Origin: Alphaproteobacteria bacterium
GTDB lineage: Bacteria > Pseudomonadota > Alphaproteobacteria > Acetobacterales > Acetobacteraceae
Direction of reading: 5' to 3'
Length of the DNA stretch: 5,969 nt
Assembly: GCA_026225015.1 (NCBI GenBank)
Contig: JAMFRY010000018.1
Coordinates: 1-5,969 of the forward strand
This document shows, piece by piece, positions 1 through 5,969 of the stretch (positions within the stretch are counted from its first letter, which is position 1; every line of letters begins with the position of its first letter). Position numbers and translations under genes: made by a program. The notes below the pieces were generated by a model that searched no databases, was not told the DNA's origin, and saw nothing but the letters and a program-made list of their open reading frames with translations.

Positions 1-96
1 CAAATGGATGTTCACCACCAAACACGCGCGCATAAAACTGGCCCGCGCCTACCCAGGCCACGCCAAAGAGTCAAAACCACTGTGACAAGGTACTAG
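1..96 (+). mobile_element. probable right end of an IS630-family insertion sequence
   Basis: The transposase stop at 85 is followed at once by GACAAGGTACTAGTC (84-98). IS630-family elements normally end within tens of bases of the transposase stop and duplicate a TA dinucleotide, and two TA steps (91-92 and 94-95) sit where the element should end. The left end is outside the window, so the terminal inverted repeat cannot be matched and the exact boundary is a guess. The element is oriented toward the secretion operon, but about 900 bases separate the two. Confidence 0.35.
2..85 (+). CDS. IS630-type transposase, C-terminal end only
   Basis: Only the last 27 codons and the TGA stop (83-85) are inside the window; the rest lies to the left. 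The visible peptide begins KWMFTTKHARIKLARAYPG. It matches, from memory, the pattern that closes many IS630-family transposases (W-x-F-T-T-x-x-A-R-x-K-L-x-x-x-YP). These enzymes are DDE transposases that move the element by cut and paste into TA targets. The catalytic residues are not visible, so it cannot be judged whether the gene is intact. The identification rests on a short peptide. An unrelated ORF end is possible but less likely, given the agreement over about 15 positions. Confidence 0.6.
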   Translation, partial: KWMFTTKHARIKLARAYPGHAKESKPL

Positions 97-466
97 TCAA
101 TTTATGAACGCGTGCCGAGACGGTTCAACGGCATTTCCACCGCATGAGAAAAGAAAACCGAGGCTAAGAATGTATATGGAGCCTGCGACCAACACCTCCT
201 TCGTTACACCGCCTTGCTCGCTGTAAGGTTGCGTGCCGGAGCAGGAGGATAGGGGTTGCGATTCCACGAAGGATTGAAGCGCCAGAAGCCGGTCAGATAA
301 CATCAAGTTCGGCAGATTGCTCCGGGTAAAATATTAGCCACCTCTCAATTACATGTTGCCGTTCAGAGAAGTGGAATTTCCCATCGCAATATTAATGAAA
401 AGCAACGCAGTTCCTGTCCGGCCAAAGCCTCAACTTTTTTTGTGCCGTTACGCTCCGCAACCCAAC

Positions 467-479
467 TCAGCTTAGCTGA
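467..479. repeat. perfect 13-base inverted repeat TCAGCTTAGCTGA
   Basis: The arms TCAGCT (467-472) and AGCTGA (474-479) are exact reverse complements around the single base T473. The site is too short and too tightly spaced to be an RNA hairpin, but it has the shape of a site for a dimeric DNA-binding protein. No promoter was found next to it, and a chance occurrence in 900 bases of non-coding DNA is quite possible. Confidence 0.3.
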
Positions 480-573
480 ATGGCCAGCAGCGCGGTGGCA
501 GAGAGCAACAGTATCGCGTACCAACTATGGTCGTGATTCCCAGAAGCAACAAACGCCGCTACGAACTCCAGTC

Positions 574-579
574 TATAAT
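574..579 (+). promoter_or_regulatory. isolated consensus -10 hexamer TATAAT
   Basis: The hexamer TATAAT matches the sigma-70 -10 consensus exactly and lies in the AT-richest part of the gene-free stretch. No hexamer near TTGACA lies 15-19 bases upstream (the 17-base position reads AAACGC), and there is no TGn extension. If used, transcription would start near 586, more than 400 bases before the first gene. It could therefore serve a small RNA or a long leader. A small ACTAT/ATAGT inverted repeat (586-590 with 597-601) straddles that expected start. Confidence 0.2.
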
Positions 580-610
580 GTATTCACTATGCAATGATAG
601 TTTCAGCGTT

Positions 611-641
611 GACAGTCTCGCGCTATGATTGCGAGTTTGTC
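611..641. repeat. 31-base imperfect inverted repeat, operator-like
   Basis: The outer arms GACA (611-614) and TGTC (638-641) and the inner arms CTCGC (617-621) and GCGAG (631-635) pair exactly. They are separated by two non-matching bases on each side, around a 9-base centre (622-630). As RNA the two blocks would form a 9-pair interrupted stem, but no T-run follows, so it is not an intrinsic terminator. The size and two-block symmetry fit a binding site for a dimeric regulator. A perfect TTGACA (609-614) overlaps the left arm and TATAGT (643-648) follows the right arm, but these two are 28 bases apart, too far for one sigma-70 promoter. Confidence 0.4.
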
Positions 642-951
642 CTATAGTACGACTTTAGCGGGAAGGCTTCGTTGCTGATCACTGTCGCCGGGGCGCATCG
701 CCAGGCGCCTGGCATTGGCCGGGGTCGAAGCAAGGGCCGGTGTGCTACGGATTGGCGCGTCCGCCGGTCAGCGCCGCCAGGCAGACGCCGTCGCGCCGGA
801 ATCTCTGGTCGCGTCTCGCCTAGATCTGAAGCCGCAACTTGGACATGGCGGTTTCGAGCGGATTGCGCCTATAACGGTACGCTGCGAAATTATGAACAAA
901 CCCAGTTACACAAAGTCCATTTTCCGTTAAGGCATTGCCCATTAATCGGGC

Positions 952-957
952 TATAAG
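952..957 (+). promoter_or_regulatory. possible -10 element of the operon promoter (TATAAG)
   Basis: TATAAG lies 41 bases before the ATG of the ABC transporter gene, in a stretch of about 43% GC. Transcription from it would begin near 964 and give a leader of about 35 bases. The -35 region is weak: TTAAGG (927-932) stands 19 bases away and no TTGACA-like hexamer is at the ideal distance. The call rests on position and base composition more than on sequence match. Confidence 0.25.
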
Positions 958-984
958 GTTTATGGGGCATCGTGAAATGCTGAT

Positions 985-988
985 AGGA
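985..988 (+). promoter_or_regulatory. ribosome binding site of the ABC exporter gene (AGGA)
   Basis: AGGA is the only Shine-Dalgarno-like sequence before the gene. It is 10 bases from the ATG at 999 and 7 bases from an in-frame TTG at 996. An in-frame TAG at 984-986 closes the frame immediately upstream, so these two adjacent codons are the only possible starts here. ATG is preferred because of the codon itself; TTG would add one residue. Confidence 0.5.
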
Positions 989-998
989 ATGCATCTTG

Positions 999-3263
999 AT
1001 GGACAGTTCGCCAAACTACATTGACGTGAACGACCCCGATGCGGTTGAAGCCGCGCGGGCCGCCGGATTGAACGGTGGCTTGCCTGGGCTGGCGCGGCTG
1101 GCCGCGGTGATGAATGTCGCACGCTATCATGGCGTGGAGCTCGACCCGCAAACCATCAAGCTGAAAGCCGAAAGCCAAGCCCCCACGCCGCCCGAGCTGA
1201 TCGACTGGCTGCGGGAGTCCGGGCTCTGGGCGCGCGGTGTGCCTTTGAGCTTTAAGCAACTGCTCAAAATCGATGATCCGGCGCCGGTAATCCTGCTGCT
1301 GGACGATGGCGGCGCCGCGCTGCTGGTCGGGCGCAATACGGAGCATGGCGTGCTGCTGCTGCGCGATCCGCGCGAGGCTGCCACCGATGCGCCGGTGGTG
1401 GTCGATGAAATGCAGCTCAAGCAGGTCTGGAGCGGCGGCTGCCTGCTGGTACGGGCAACCAGCAAGGGCGCCGAGGAGGAGAAGCCCTTCAGCCTTGGCA
1501 TGCTAACCCGCCTGGTCTGGGGCGAGAAGCGGATTCTGCGGGATATGGCCGTTGCTTCCGTCACCATCACGATTTTGAGCGTGCTGCCAATCTTGATGAT
1601 CATGACCACGATCAATACCGTGGTGCAGTATCGCAGCGTCAACACCCTGGTGCTGATTGTCACTGCCCTGATCGTGGCTCTGATTTTCGAGATGATACTC
1701 ACCTTTGTGCGGAAACTGCTCACGGTGCTGCTGGCGGCGAAGCTGGATGCCAGGCTGAACCTGCTGATATTCGACCGGCTGCTGAGCTTGCCGATCGATT
1801 TTTTCGAGCGCAACCAGGCCGGCGAGCTTTCCTATAAAATGGCGCAGATCTACCAGGTGCGGGAATTTCTGACCGGCCGGTTGATGACCACCTTCATCGA
1901 CGTGTTCATGGTGCTGCTGCTGCTGCCCATCCTGTTCTACATGAATGCCGGTCTGGCCTGGACTGTGCTGATCGCCTCGATCTGCGTCAGCCTGGTCATC
2001 GTCGCCTTTCTGGGGCCGATGAGCCGCATGACGAACAAGATCATCGCCGCGGAATCCGCCAAGGGTTCGGTGATGGTGGAGAGCATTTACGGCATTCGCA
2101 CAGTCAAGTCCCTGGCGCTGGAGCCGATGCGCGCCGCCGACTGGGACCGGCGCGTGGCGGAAACCGCCGAATTGCATCTGGAAGCCGGAAAGCTCGCCAA
2201 CTGGCCGGCGACGCTCACCATGCCGTTCCAGCGCTACGCCCAGGCCGGGGTGCTGGCGCTCGGCGCCTATGAGGCGATTACCACCAACAACCCGCTGGTC
2301 ATCGGCAGTCTGTTCGGCTTCATGATGCTGGGCGGCAGGGTGGCCGGCCCGCTGGTGAGCTTGGCCGGGCTGGTCGAGGACGTGCAACGCGCCCGTTCCG
2401 CCATCGCCCAGGTTGGGTCGGTGCTCAACCGGCCGACCGAGAAGCGTGCGCTGACGCATGGCCTGCGGCCAAAATTCGAAGGCGCAATCGAATTCGACGA
2501 TGTGACCTTCAAATACGAGGGCACCAAGACGCCAGCGCTGGAGCATGTGAGCTTTTCCATCCCCGCCGGCACCATGCTGGGGTTGGTCGGGCGGTCCGGT
2601 TCCGGCAAATCGACGATCACCCGGCTGCTGCAGGGCATCAACCGGGACTATACCGGGGCCATCAAGATCGATGGTACGGATATGCGGGAGATCAATCTGC
2701 GGCATTTGCGGAAAAATTTCGGCATGGTGCTGCAGGATAATTTTTTGTTCCGCGGCTCGGTGCGCGACAATATTCTGGCCGGCAGGCCGGGGCTCTCCTT
2801 CGAGGATGCGGTGCAGGCCGCAAGGCTGGCCGGCGCCGAGGAATTCATCGAGCGGCTGCCGAACGGCTATGACACCTTTATCCAGGAAAATTCGCCAAAC
2901 CTCTCCGGCGGGCAGAAGCAGCGTTTGGCGATCGCCCGGGCCGTGGTTTCCGATCCGCGCGTGCTGATCCTGGACGAAGCCACCAGCGCGCTGGACCCGG
3001 AAAGCGAGGCGCTGGTGAACGCCAACCTGCTTCGCATCGCCGAAGGGCGGACGATGGTGATTGTTTCCCACCGGCTCTCTTCGCTGATCGATTGCGATTT
3101 GATCATGGTGCTGGATAAGGGACGTACCGTGGATATCGGGCCGCATACCGCGCTGGTGGAGCGCTGCGCGATTTATCGCCATTTATGGTTGCAACAGAAC
3201 CGGCATCTGGATCCGCAACGCGCGCGCCCGCATAACGCGCCCGCTTTCGCGCAGGGAGCTTAA
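999..3263 (+). CDS. type I secretion ABC transporter (HlyB-type permease/ATPase) with inactive C39-like domain
   Basis: This 754-residue inner-membrane half-transporter works as a dimer and uses ATP to push a protein or peptide cargo through a type I secretion channel. Three parts are visible. Residues about 20-150 form a C39 peptidase-like domain. The YHG (43-45) and DP (123-124) landmarks remain, but the catalytic Cys and His positions appear to be Ala (near 32 and 107), so leader cleavage is unlikely. Residues about 183-458 hold the membrane domain, with hydrophobic segments near 183-207, 214-238, 296-318, 320-339, 405-428 and 432-458. The C-terminal ATPase is complete: aromatic Y506, Walker A GRSGSGKST (531-539), Q-loop Q579, signature LSGGQ (635-639), Walker B VLILDE (655-660) with catalytic E660, D-loop SALD (663-666) and H-loop H691. 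The length is close to HlyB. One base separates it from the adaptor gene. The cargo is unknown, and the family assignment is secure. Confidence 0.96.
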   Translation: MDSSPNYIDVNDPDAVEAARAAGLNGGLPGLARLAAVMNVARYHGVELDPQTIKLKAESQAPTPPELIDWLRESGLWARGVPLSFKQLLKIDDPAPVILLLDDGGAALLVGRNTEHGVLLLRDPREAATDAPVVVDEMQLKQVWSGGCLLVRATSKGAEEEKPFSLGMLTRLVWGEKRILRDMAVASVTITILSVLPILMIMTTINTVVQYRSVNTLVLIVTALIVALIFEMILTFVRKLLTVLLAAKLDARLNLLIFDRLLSLPIDFFERNQAGELSYKMAQIYQVREFLTGRLMTTFIDVFMVLLLLPILFYMNAGLAWTVLIASICVSLVIVAFLGPMSRMTNKIIAAESAKGSVMVESIYGIRTVKSLALEPMRAADWDRRVAETAELHLEAGKLANWPATLTMPFQRYAQAGVLALGAYEAITTNNPLVIGSLFGFMMLGGRVAGPLVSLAGLVEDVQRARSAIAQVGSVLNRPTEKRALTHGLRPKFEGAIEFDDVTFKYEGTKTPALEHVSFSIPAGTMLGLVGRSGSGKSTITRLLQGINRDYTGAIKIDGTDMREINLRHLRKNFGMVLQDNFLFRGSVRDNILAGRPGLSFEDAVQAARLAGAEEFIERLPNGYDTFIQENSPNLSGGQKQRLAIARAVVSDPRVLILDEATSALDPESEALVNANLLRIAEGRTMVIVSHRLSSLIDCDLIMVLDKGRTVDIGPHTALVERCAIYRHLWLQQNRHLDPQRARPHNAPAFAQGA
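3253..3258 (+). promoter_or_regulatory. ribosome binding site of the adaptor gene (AGGGAG)
   Basis: AGGGAG lies inside the last codons of the ABC transporter gene, six bases before the ATG at 3265. It is the best Shine-Dalgarno sequence in the window. It fixes the adaptor start and suggests efficient initiation even though the upstream stop is only one base away. Confidence 0.75.
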
Positions 3264-3264
3264 G

Positions 3265-4665
3265 ATGGCTTTGGGATATGGCGGCAAGGCGCCGGGGCGG
3301 CCAGCAGGCGAGGCTGAGGCATTGCCGCTGACGGTGCTGGAATTTCAATCGCCGACCTCTGCCGTCATCGCATTGCCGGTACCGTTTGCGGCCCGTCTGA
3401 CCACGGTGTGGATCACCTTGCTGGTGCTCAGCGCGCTCGTGATCGCCTCGCTGATGCGGGTGGACAAGATCGTTTCGGCGCGTGGCGAGCTGATCTCCTC
3501 CGCCTCGACCATCGTGGTGCAGCCCTTCGCCACCGCGATCGTGCAGTCGATCAACGTGCAGAGCGGGCAGATCGTGCATAAAGGCGATGTGCTAGCGACC
3601 TTGGACCCGACTTATGCCAGCGCTGACCTGACCGCGCTGACCGCGCAGACGCAAGCCTACGGCGCCGAGGTGGCGCGGCTGCAGGCGCAGGAAAATGGCC
3701 AGATTTATAACCCGGACCCGGCAAACCCGGCCGCCGCGCTGCAGGTTTCCACCTATTATCAGCAGGTGGGGGAGTATAACGCCGCCGTGCAGGGCTATGA
3801 GGCCAAGATCCAGGAAGCCCAGACCAATATCGCCGGCTATCAGCAGCAGGCGGCCTATGACCGCCAGCGGCTGGGCGTTGCAAGCAATGTCGAGACCATG
3901 CGCAAGGATCTGCAGCACCTCGAAGTAGGCAGCAAGATCGACACGCTGGCTGCTACCAATGACCGGTTGGGTGTCGCCGGCGATCTCGCCACGGCGCAGT
4001 CTTCGGCGGCGGCGACCGCGCGTGACCTTGCTTCGCAGCAGGCGCAGCTTGCTTCCTACAAGCAGCAATGGAACGCGACGGTTTCGCAGCAGCTTTTGGA
4101 CGCCACCAATAATCTCACCCAGGCGGTGCAGGCGCTGGCCAAAGCCAAGCTGAACAATTCACTTGTGGAGCTGACCGCGCCCGGCGATTCCATCGTGCTT
4201 TCGGTGGCGGATGTGTCCGTGGGGTCGGTGCTGCAATCCGGACAGACGCTGATGAAACTGGTGCCGGTAAACGCGCCGCTGCGCGTTGAGGCGGATATGA
4301 GCGGCAGTGATTCCGGCTATGTGCATGTCGGCGACAAGGTGAAGATCAAATTCGACACCCTGCCTTTCATACAATACGGCACGGCGGAGGGGGTGGTGCT
4401 TTCGGTTAGCCCGGACAGTTTCAACCCCTACGATCAGGCGGGCCAGCAGGTGAATGGGCCGCCAATGCCGGGATCGCCGCAGGCCTTATACTACAAGACG
4501 GAAATCTCGCTGGCCGAGTTGAGCCTGCATAACACGCCGCCGGGTTTCCGGCTGGAGCCCGGCATGCCGCTTTCCGCCGACGTGCTGGTGGGCACACGCA
4601 CGATCATGGGCTACTTCACGCGGCGTATCTTGCCTGTGGCCTATGACAGTCTGCACGAACCATAA
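3265..4665 (+). CDS. HlyD-family membrane fusion protein (type I secretion periplasmic adaptor)
   Basis: This 466-residue adaptor should link the ABC exporter in the inner membrane to a TolC-type outer-membrane channel. Residues 1-42 form a cytosolic tail, followed by one membrane anchor (about 43-64, from RLTTVWITLLV to ASLM). The first half of the lipoyl-like domain is at about 74-114, with GQIVHKGDVL at 101-110. A long Gln- and Ala-rich helical hairpin fills about 120-295. The second lipoyl half follows, ending GSVLQSGQTLMKLVP (320-334), and then a beta-barrel region with FDTLPFIQYGTAEG (363-376). The C-terminus GMPLSADVLVGTRTIMGY (433-450) matches the conserved end of the family. The protein has no cysteine, common in periplasmic proteins. 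The length is close to the 478 residues of HlyD. The gene is one base behind its ABC partner and its stop overlaps the next start. The cargo and the outer-membrane partner are not in view. Confidence 0.95.
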   Translation: MALGYGGKAPGRPAGEAEALPLTVLEFQSPTSAVIALPVPFAARLTTVWITLLVLSALVIASLMRVDKIVSARGELISSASTIVVQPFATAIVQSINVQSGQIVHKGDVLATLDPTYASADLTALTAQTQAYGAEVARLQAQENGQIYNPDPANPAAALQVSTYYQQVGEYNAAVQGYEAKIQEAQTNIAGYQQQAAYDRQRLGVASNVETMRKDLQHLEVGSKIDTLAATNDRLGVAGDLATAQSSAAATARDLASQQAQLASYKQQWNATVSQQLLDATNNLTQAVQALAKAKLNNSLVELTAPGDSIVLSVADVSVGSVLQSGQTLMKLVPVNAPLRVEADMSGSDSGYVHVGDKVKIKFDTLPFIQYGTAEGVVLSVSPDSFNPYDQAGQQVNGPPMPGSPQALYYKTEISLAELSLHNTPPGFRLEPGMPLSADVLVGTRTIMGYFTRRILPVAYDSLHEP

Positions 4666-4667
4666 TG
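4663..4667 (+). promoter_or_regulatory. TAATG stop/start overlap, likely translational coupling
   Basis: The adaptor stop TAA (4663-4665) and the Sel1-protein start ATG (4665-4667) share one base. The 20 bases before the ATG contain no convincing Shine-Dalgarno sequence. Ribosomes finishing the adaptor therefore probably re-initiate here, which would tie the amount of Sel1 protein to that of the adaptor. Confidence 0.6.
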
Positions 4668-5969
4668 GGCAACCCCGTACAGCACTTGGCCGATCGGCTG
4701 GCGGCCGGCAGTCCAAAGCGGGCCTTTGCACGGGCGCAGGCGTTGCGCGGGCAAGGCCAAGCGGCGCGCGCGGCGCGGTTGTTCGAATCCGCTGCACAAG
4801 CCGGCATCGCGGAAGCGGCGCATGAGCTTGGGCAATGCTACCTGCAAGGCGAGGGCGTGTTGCGCAACGTGGTGGAAGCGGGCCGCTGGTTTCATCGCGC
4901 CGCCGAACAGGGGTTCGTGGAAAGCCAGAAGAATCTCGCCAGTTTGCATCTCTTCGGATTGCCGGCGCAAGCGGTGTTGAGCGCAAGCGGTTTGTTCGCG
5001 CCACAGGAGACGCCCGCGGCTGATCACGATGCGGCCTTGTTCTGGGCGCGCAAGGCAGCAGAGGCGGGTTCGGCGGATGCACAGGCGGTTCTTGGCTATA
5101 TTCTCACCGGCGGTCCGGACCGCCTCCGAGACGAGGCGCAAGCGGAAATCTGGTATGGCAAATCGGCGCAAGCGGGCTGCGCGCAAGGCCAGCTTGGCTA
5201 TGGGCTGGTGCTGATGCGCAGGGCCGAAACCGGCGAGGCGACGGTGGCGGCGATCGAGTACATCAAACAGGCAGCTTCGGCGAACTTGCCGAGCGCGCAT
5301 TATTACCTGGGCGTAGTTTATGAACGGGCGATCGGCGTGCACGAAGATGCGGCGGCGGCGGCGGCGCACTACAAGATCGCGGCCGAGGCGGGGGTAAGCA
5401 ACGCCCAGGCGAAATACGGGATGATCCTGTATGAGGGAAAGGGCGTTAAGGCCGATCAGGTGAATGGCGAGTCTTGGCTGCGGCGGGCGGCTCTGGCCGG
5501 GGATCTGGAGGCGGCTGCCTTGCTCGGTGATCTCTACGCGCGCGGAGGCGCATTGCCGCCGAACTACGCGGAAGCCGGAATGTGGTTCCGGATGGCGGCG
5601 GAAGGCGGGCACCAAACCGCTGCCCGGGCCTTGGGGATGCTGTATCTTACCGGCGCGGGAACGGCGCGTGATCCCGATGAGGCCGCGAAGTGGTTCACCA
5701 AGGCGGCAGAGGCCGGGGATCGCGTGGCGCAGGCGGATTTGGCGAGCCTGCTGCTTTCGGGCGCGACGGACGGGAAACTCACTGCCCCGCCGCCGGTGCA
5801 TGAATGGTTTGAGCAGGCGGCTGAGGCTGGGGATCTGGTCGGCGCCTATAATTACGCCGTGTGCCTGGCGCGCGGCGTGAGTGTGCCCAAGGATGAGATT
5901 CGGGCGGCGTTCTGGATGAAGCGGGCTGCCGAGAGCGTGGTGAATGCGCAGTATTGGTATGGACGGATG
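4665..5969 (+). CDS. Sel1-repeat (TPR-like) protein, C-terminus beyond the window
   Basis: The frame is open from ATG 4665 to the right edge: 435 codons with no stop, so the protein is at least 435 residues long. Nearly all of it is Sel1 repeats, helical pairs of about 36 residues with the pattern A-x-x-LG-x-x-Y-x-x-G-x-GV...A-x-x-WF-x-KAAEAG. Sel1 arrays form curved scaffolds that bind other proteins; no enzymatic motif is visible. The N-terminus (MGNPVQHLADRLAAGSPKRA) has neither a hydrophobic signal peptide nor a membrane anchor, so the visible part should stay in the cytosol. Overlap with the adaptor gene points to a role in the secretion system, for instance organising the exporter, its cargo or a regulator; this is inference. 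A further domain (membrane segment, enzyme, secretion signal) could follow outside the window. The start is supported by the coupled junction and by repeat-like helices beginning near residue 16. Confidence 0.9.
   Translation, partial: MGNPVQHLADRLAAGSPKRAFARAQALRGQGQAARAARLFESAAQAGIAEAAHELGQCYLQGEGVLRNVVEAGRWFHRAAEQGFVESQKNLASLHLFGLPAQAVLSASGLFAPQETPAADHDAALFWARKAAEAGSADAQAVLGYILTGGPDRLRDEAQAEIWYGKSAQAGCAQGQLGYGLVLMRRAETGEATVAAIEYIKQAASANLPSAHYYLGVVYERAIGVHEDAAAAAAHYKIAAEAGVSNAQAKYGMILYEGKGVKADQVNGESWLRRAALAGDLEAAALLGDLYARGGALPPNYAEAGMWFRMAAEGGHQTAARALGMLYLTGAGTARDPDEAAKWFTKAAEAGDRVAQADLASLLLSGATDGKLTAPPPVHEWFEQAAEAGDLVGAYNYAVCLARGVSVPKDEIRAAFWMKRAAESVVNAQYWYGRM
4806..5969 (+). repeat. array of about ten Sel1 repeats, period 108 bases
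   Basis: Repeat units within the protein, in residues: 48-83, 84-135, 136-171, 172-207, 208-243, 244-279, 280-315, 316-351, 352-389 and 390-425, with an eleventh begun at 426 and cut by the window edge. A more degenerate TPR-like helical pair (16-47) precedes them. Eight of the ten complete units are exactly 36 residues. The second carries 16 extra residues including a Pro-containing stretch (FAPQETPAADHD, 111-122), and the ninth has two extra. Units differ a lot in sequence, so the array is old and not a recent tandem DNA duplication. The clearest unit is 316-351. Confidence 0.85.
5349..5366 (+). repeat. (GCG)6 trinucleotide run coding six alanines
   Basis: Six GCG codons in a row encode Ala229-Ala234 in the fifth Sel1 unit, where helix B starts. 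Slippage here would change length by whole codons and keep the frame. Being in a helix of Ala-rich repeats, it is probably tolerated and may be only a result of GC-rich codon use. Confidence 0.7.

Larger units (their letters stand above)
86..998. other. long gene-free stretch of mixed composition
   Basis: No reading frame here gives a convincing protein on either strand. Single 60-base lines counted by hand give about 45% GC at 301-360, 42% at 541-600, 73% at 721-780 and 43% at 901-960, whereas coding sequence at 1021-1080 is 67%. The mosaic suggests leftovers of several events, such as IS insertion and gene decay, rather than one regulatory region. The GC-rich part (about 661-880) is open in frame +1 from after the TGA at 676 to the TAA at 928-930. 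That reading has no ribosome binding site, no recognisable motif and only moderate third-position GC, so I do not call it a gene. The last 110 bases are AT-rich and are the likely promoter and leader of the operon. No rRNA or tRNA was recognised. Confidence 0.6.

Noticed and set aside
97..306. A 69-codon minus-strand frame next to the IS end, with a hydrophobic middle.
   Set aside because: There is no ribosome binding site or family resemblance, and the length is expected by chance in AT-richer DNA.
420..441. GGC-CAAA-GCC followed by seven T residues, like an intrinsic terminator.
   Set aside because: The stem is only three pairs and is separated from the T-run by several bases, so it would not be stable.
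903..917. GTTACACAAAGTCC, which resembles the ACACAAA-type ends of some IS256-family elements.
   Set aside because: No matching inverted partner or transposase fragment was found nearby, and the resemblance is short and from memory.
673..930. An open reading frame in frame +1 through the GC-rich patch, with a fairly protein-like composition in its first 60 codons.
   Set aside because: There is no ATG start near the beginning, no ribosome binding site, only moderate third-position GC and no motif I recognise. It may be a decayed fragment, but the sequence alone cannot support a gene.
672..956. A 94-codon frame starting with TTG after a GGAAGG sequence.
   Set aside because: The product is dominated by arginine and low-complexity basic stretches, as expected when GC-rich DNA is read out of frame. 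The purine-rich site before it is probably coincidence.
1503..3182. A long frame on the minus strand inside the ABC transporter gene (559 codons).
   Set aside because: It lies entirely within a gene with complete ATPase motifs, and its product is rich in His, Gln and Gly with no domain; it is a shadow caused by codon bias.
4641..5801. A 386-codon minus-strand frame opposite the Sel1 gene.
   Set aside because: The + strand reading gives regular 36-residue Sel1 repeats over the same bases, while the minus product is Arg-rich with no motif.

Overview
The window looks like a piece of a GC-rich alphaproteobacterial chromosome or plasmid. The genes are about 60-65% GC by eye and use many GCG, CTG and GCC codons. 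The style of the secretion proteins fits Acetobacteraceae or Rhizobiales, but this is an impression, not a proof of taxonomy. All convincing genes are on the + strand.

Layout: bases 1-85 hold the last 27 codons of what looks like an IS630-type transposase, which comes in from the left edge. Bases 86-998 hold no gene I can defend. This stretch is a compositional mosaic: about 42-50% GC in much of 300-660, up to about 73% in 661-840, and about 43% just before the first gene. It carries two notable inverted repeats (467-479 and 611-641) and some weak promoter-like hexamers. From 999 to the right edge runs a tight three-gene operon: an HlyB-type ABC exporter with a degenerate C39 peptidase-like domain (999-3263), an HlyD-type membrane fusion protein (3265-4665), and a Sel1-repeat protein (4665 to beyond 5969). 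The spacing is one base at the first junction and a one-base ATG/TAA overlap at the second.

Function: the first two genes form the inner-membrane half of a type I secretion system. The ABC protein powers export by ATP hydrolysis, and the HlyD-like adaptor spans the periplasm toward a TolC-type outer-membrane channel. Neither the channel nor an obvious cargo (RTX repeats, double-glycine leader peptide) is in the window. Both catalytic residues of the C39 fold appear to be lost, so the cargo is probably not processed at a double-glycine leader and more likely carries an uncleaved C-terminal signal. The third gene has no signal peptide and about ten or eleven Sel1 repeats. It is the unusual part: an apparently cytosolic helical scaffold translated in coupling with the adaptor, with its C-terminus outside the window.
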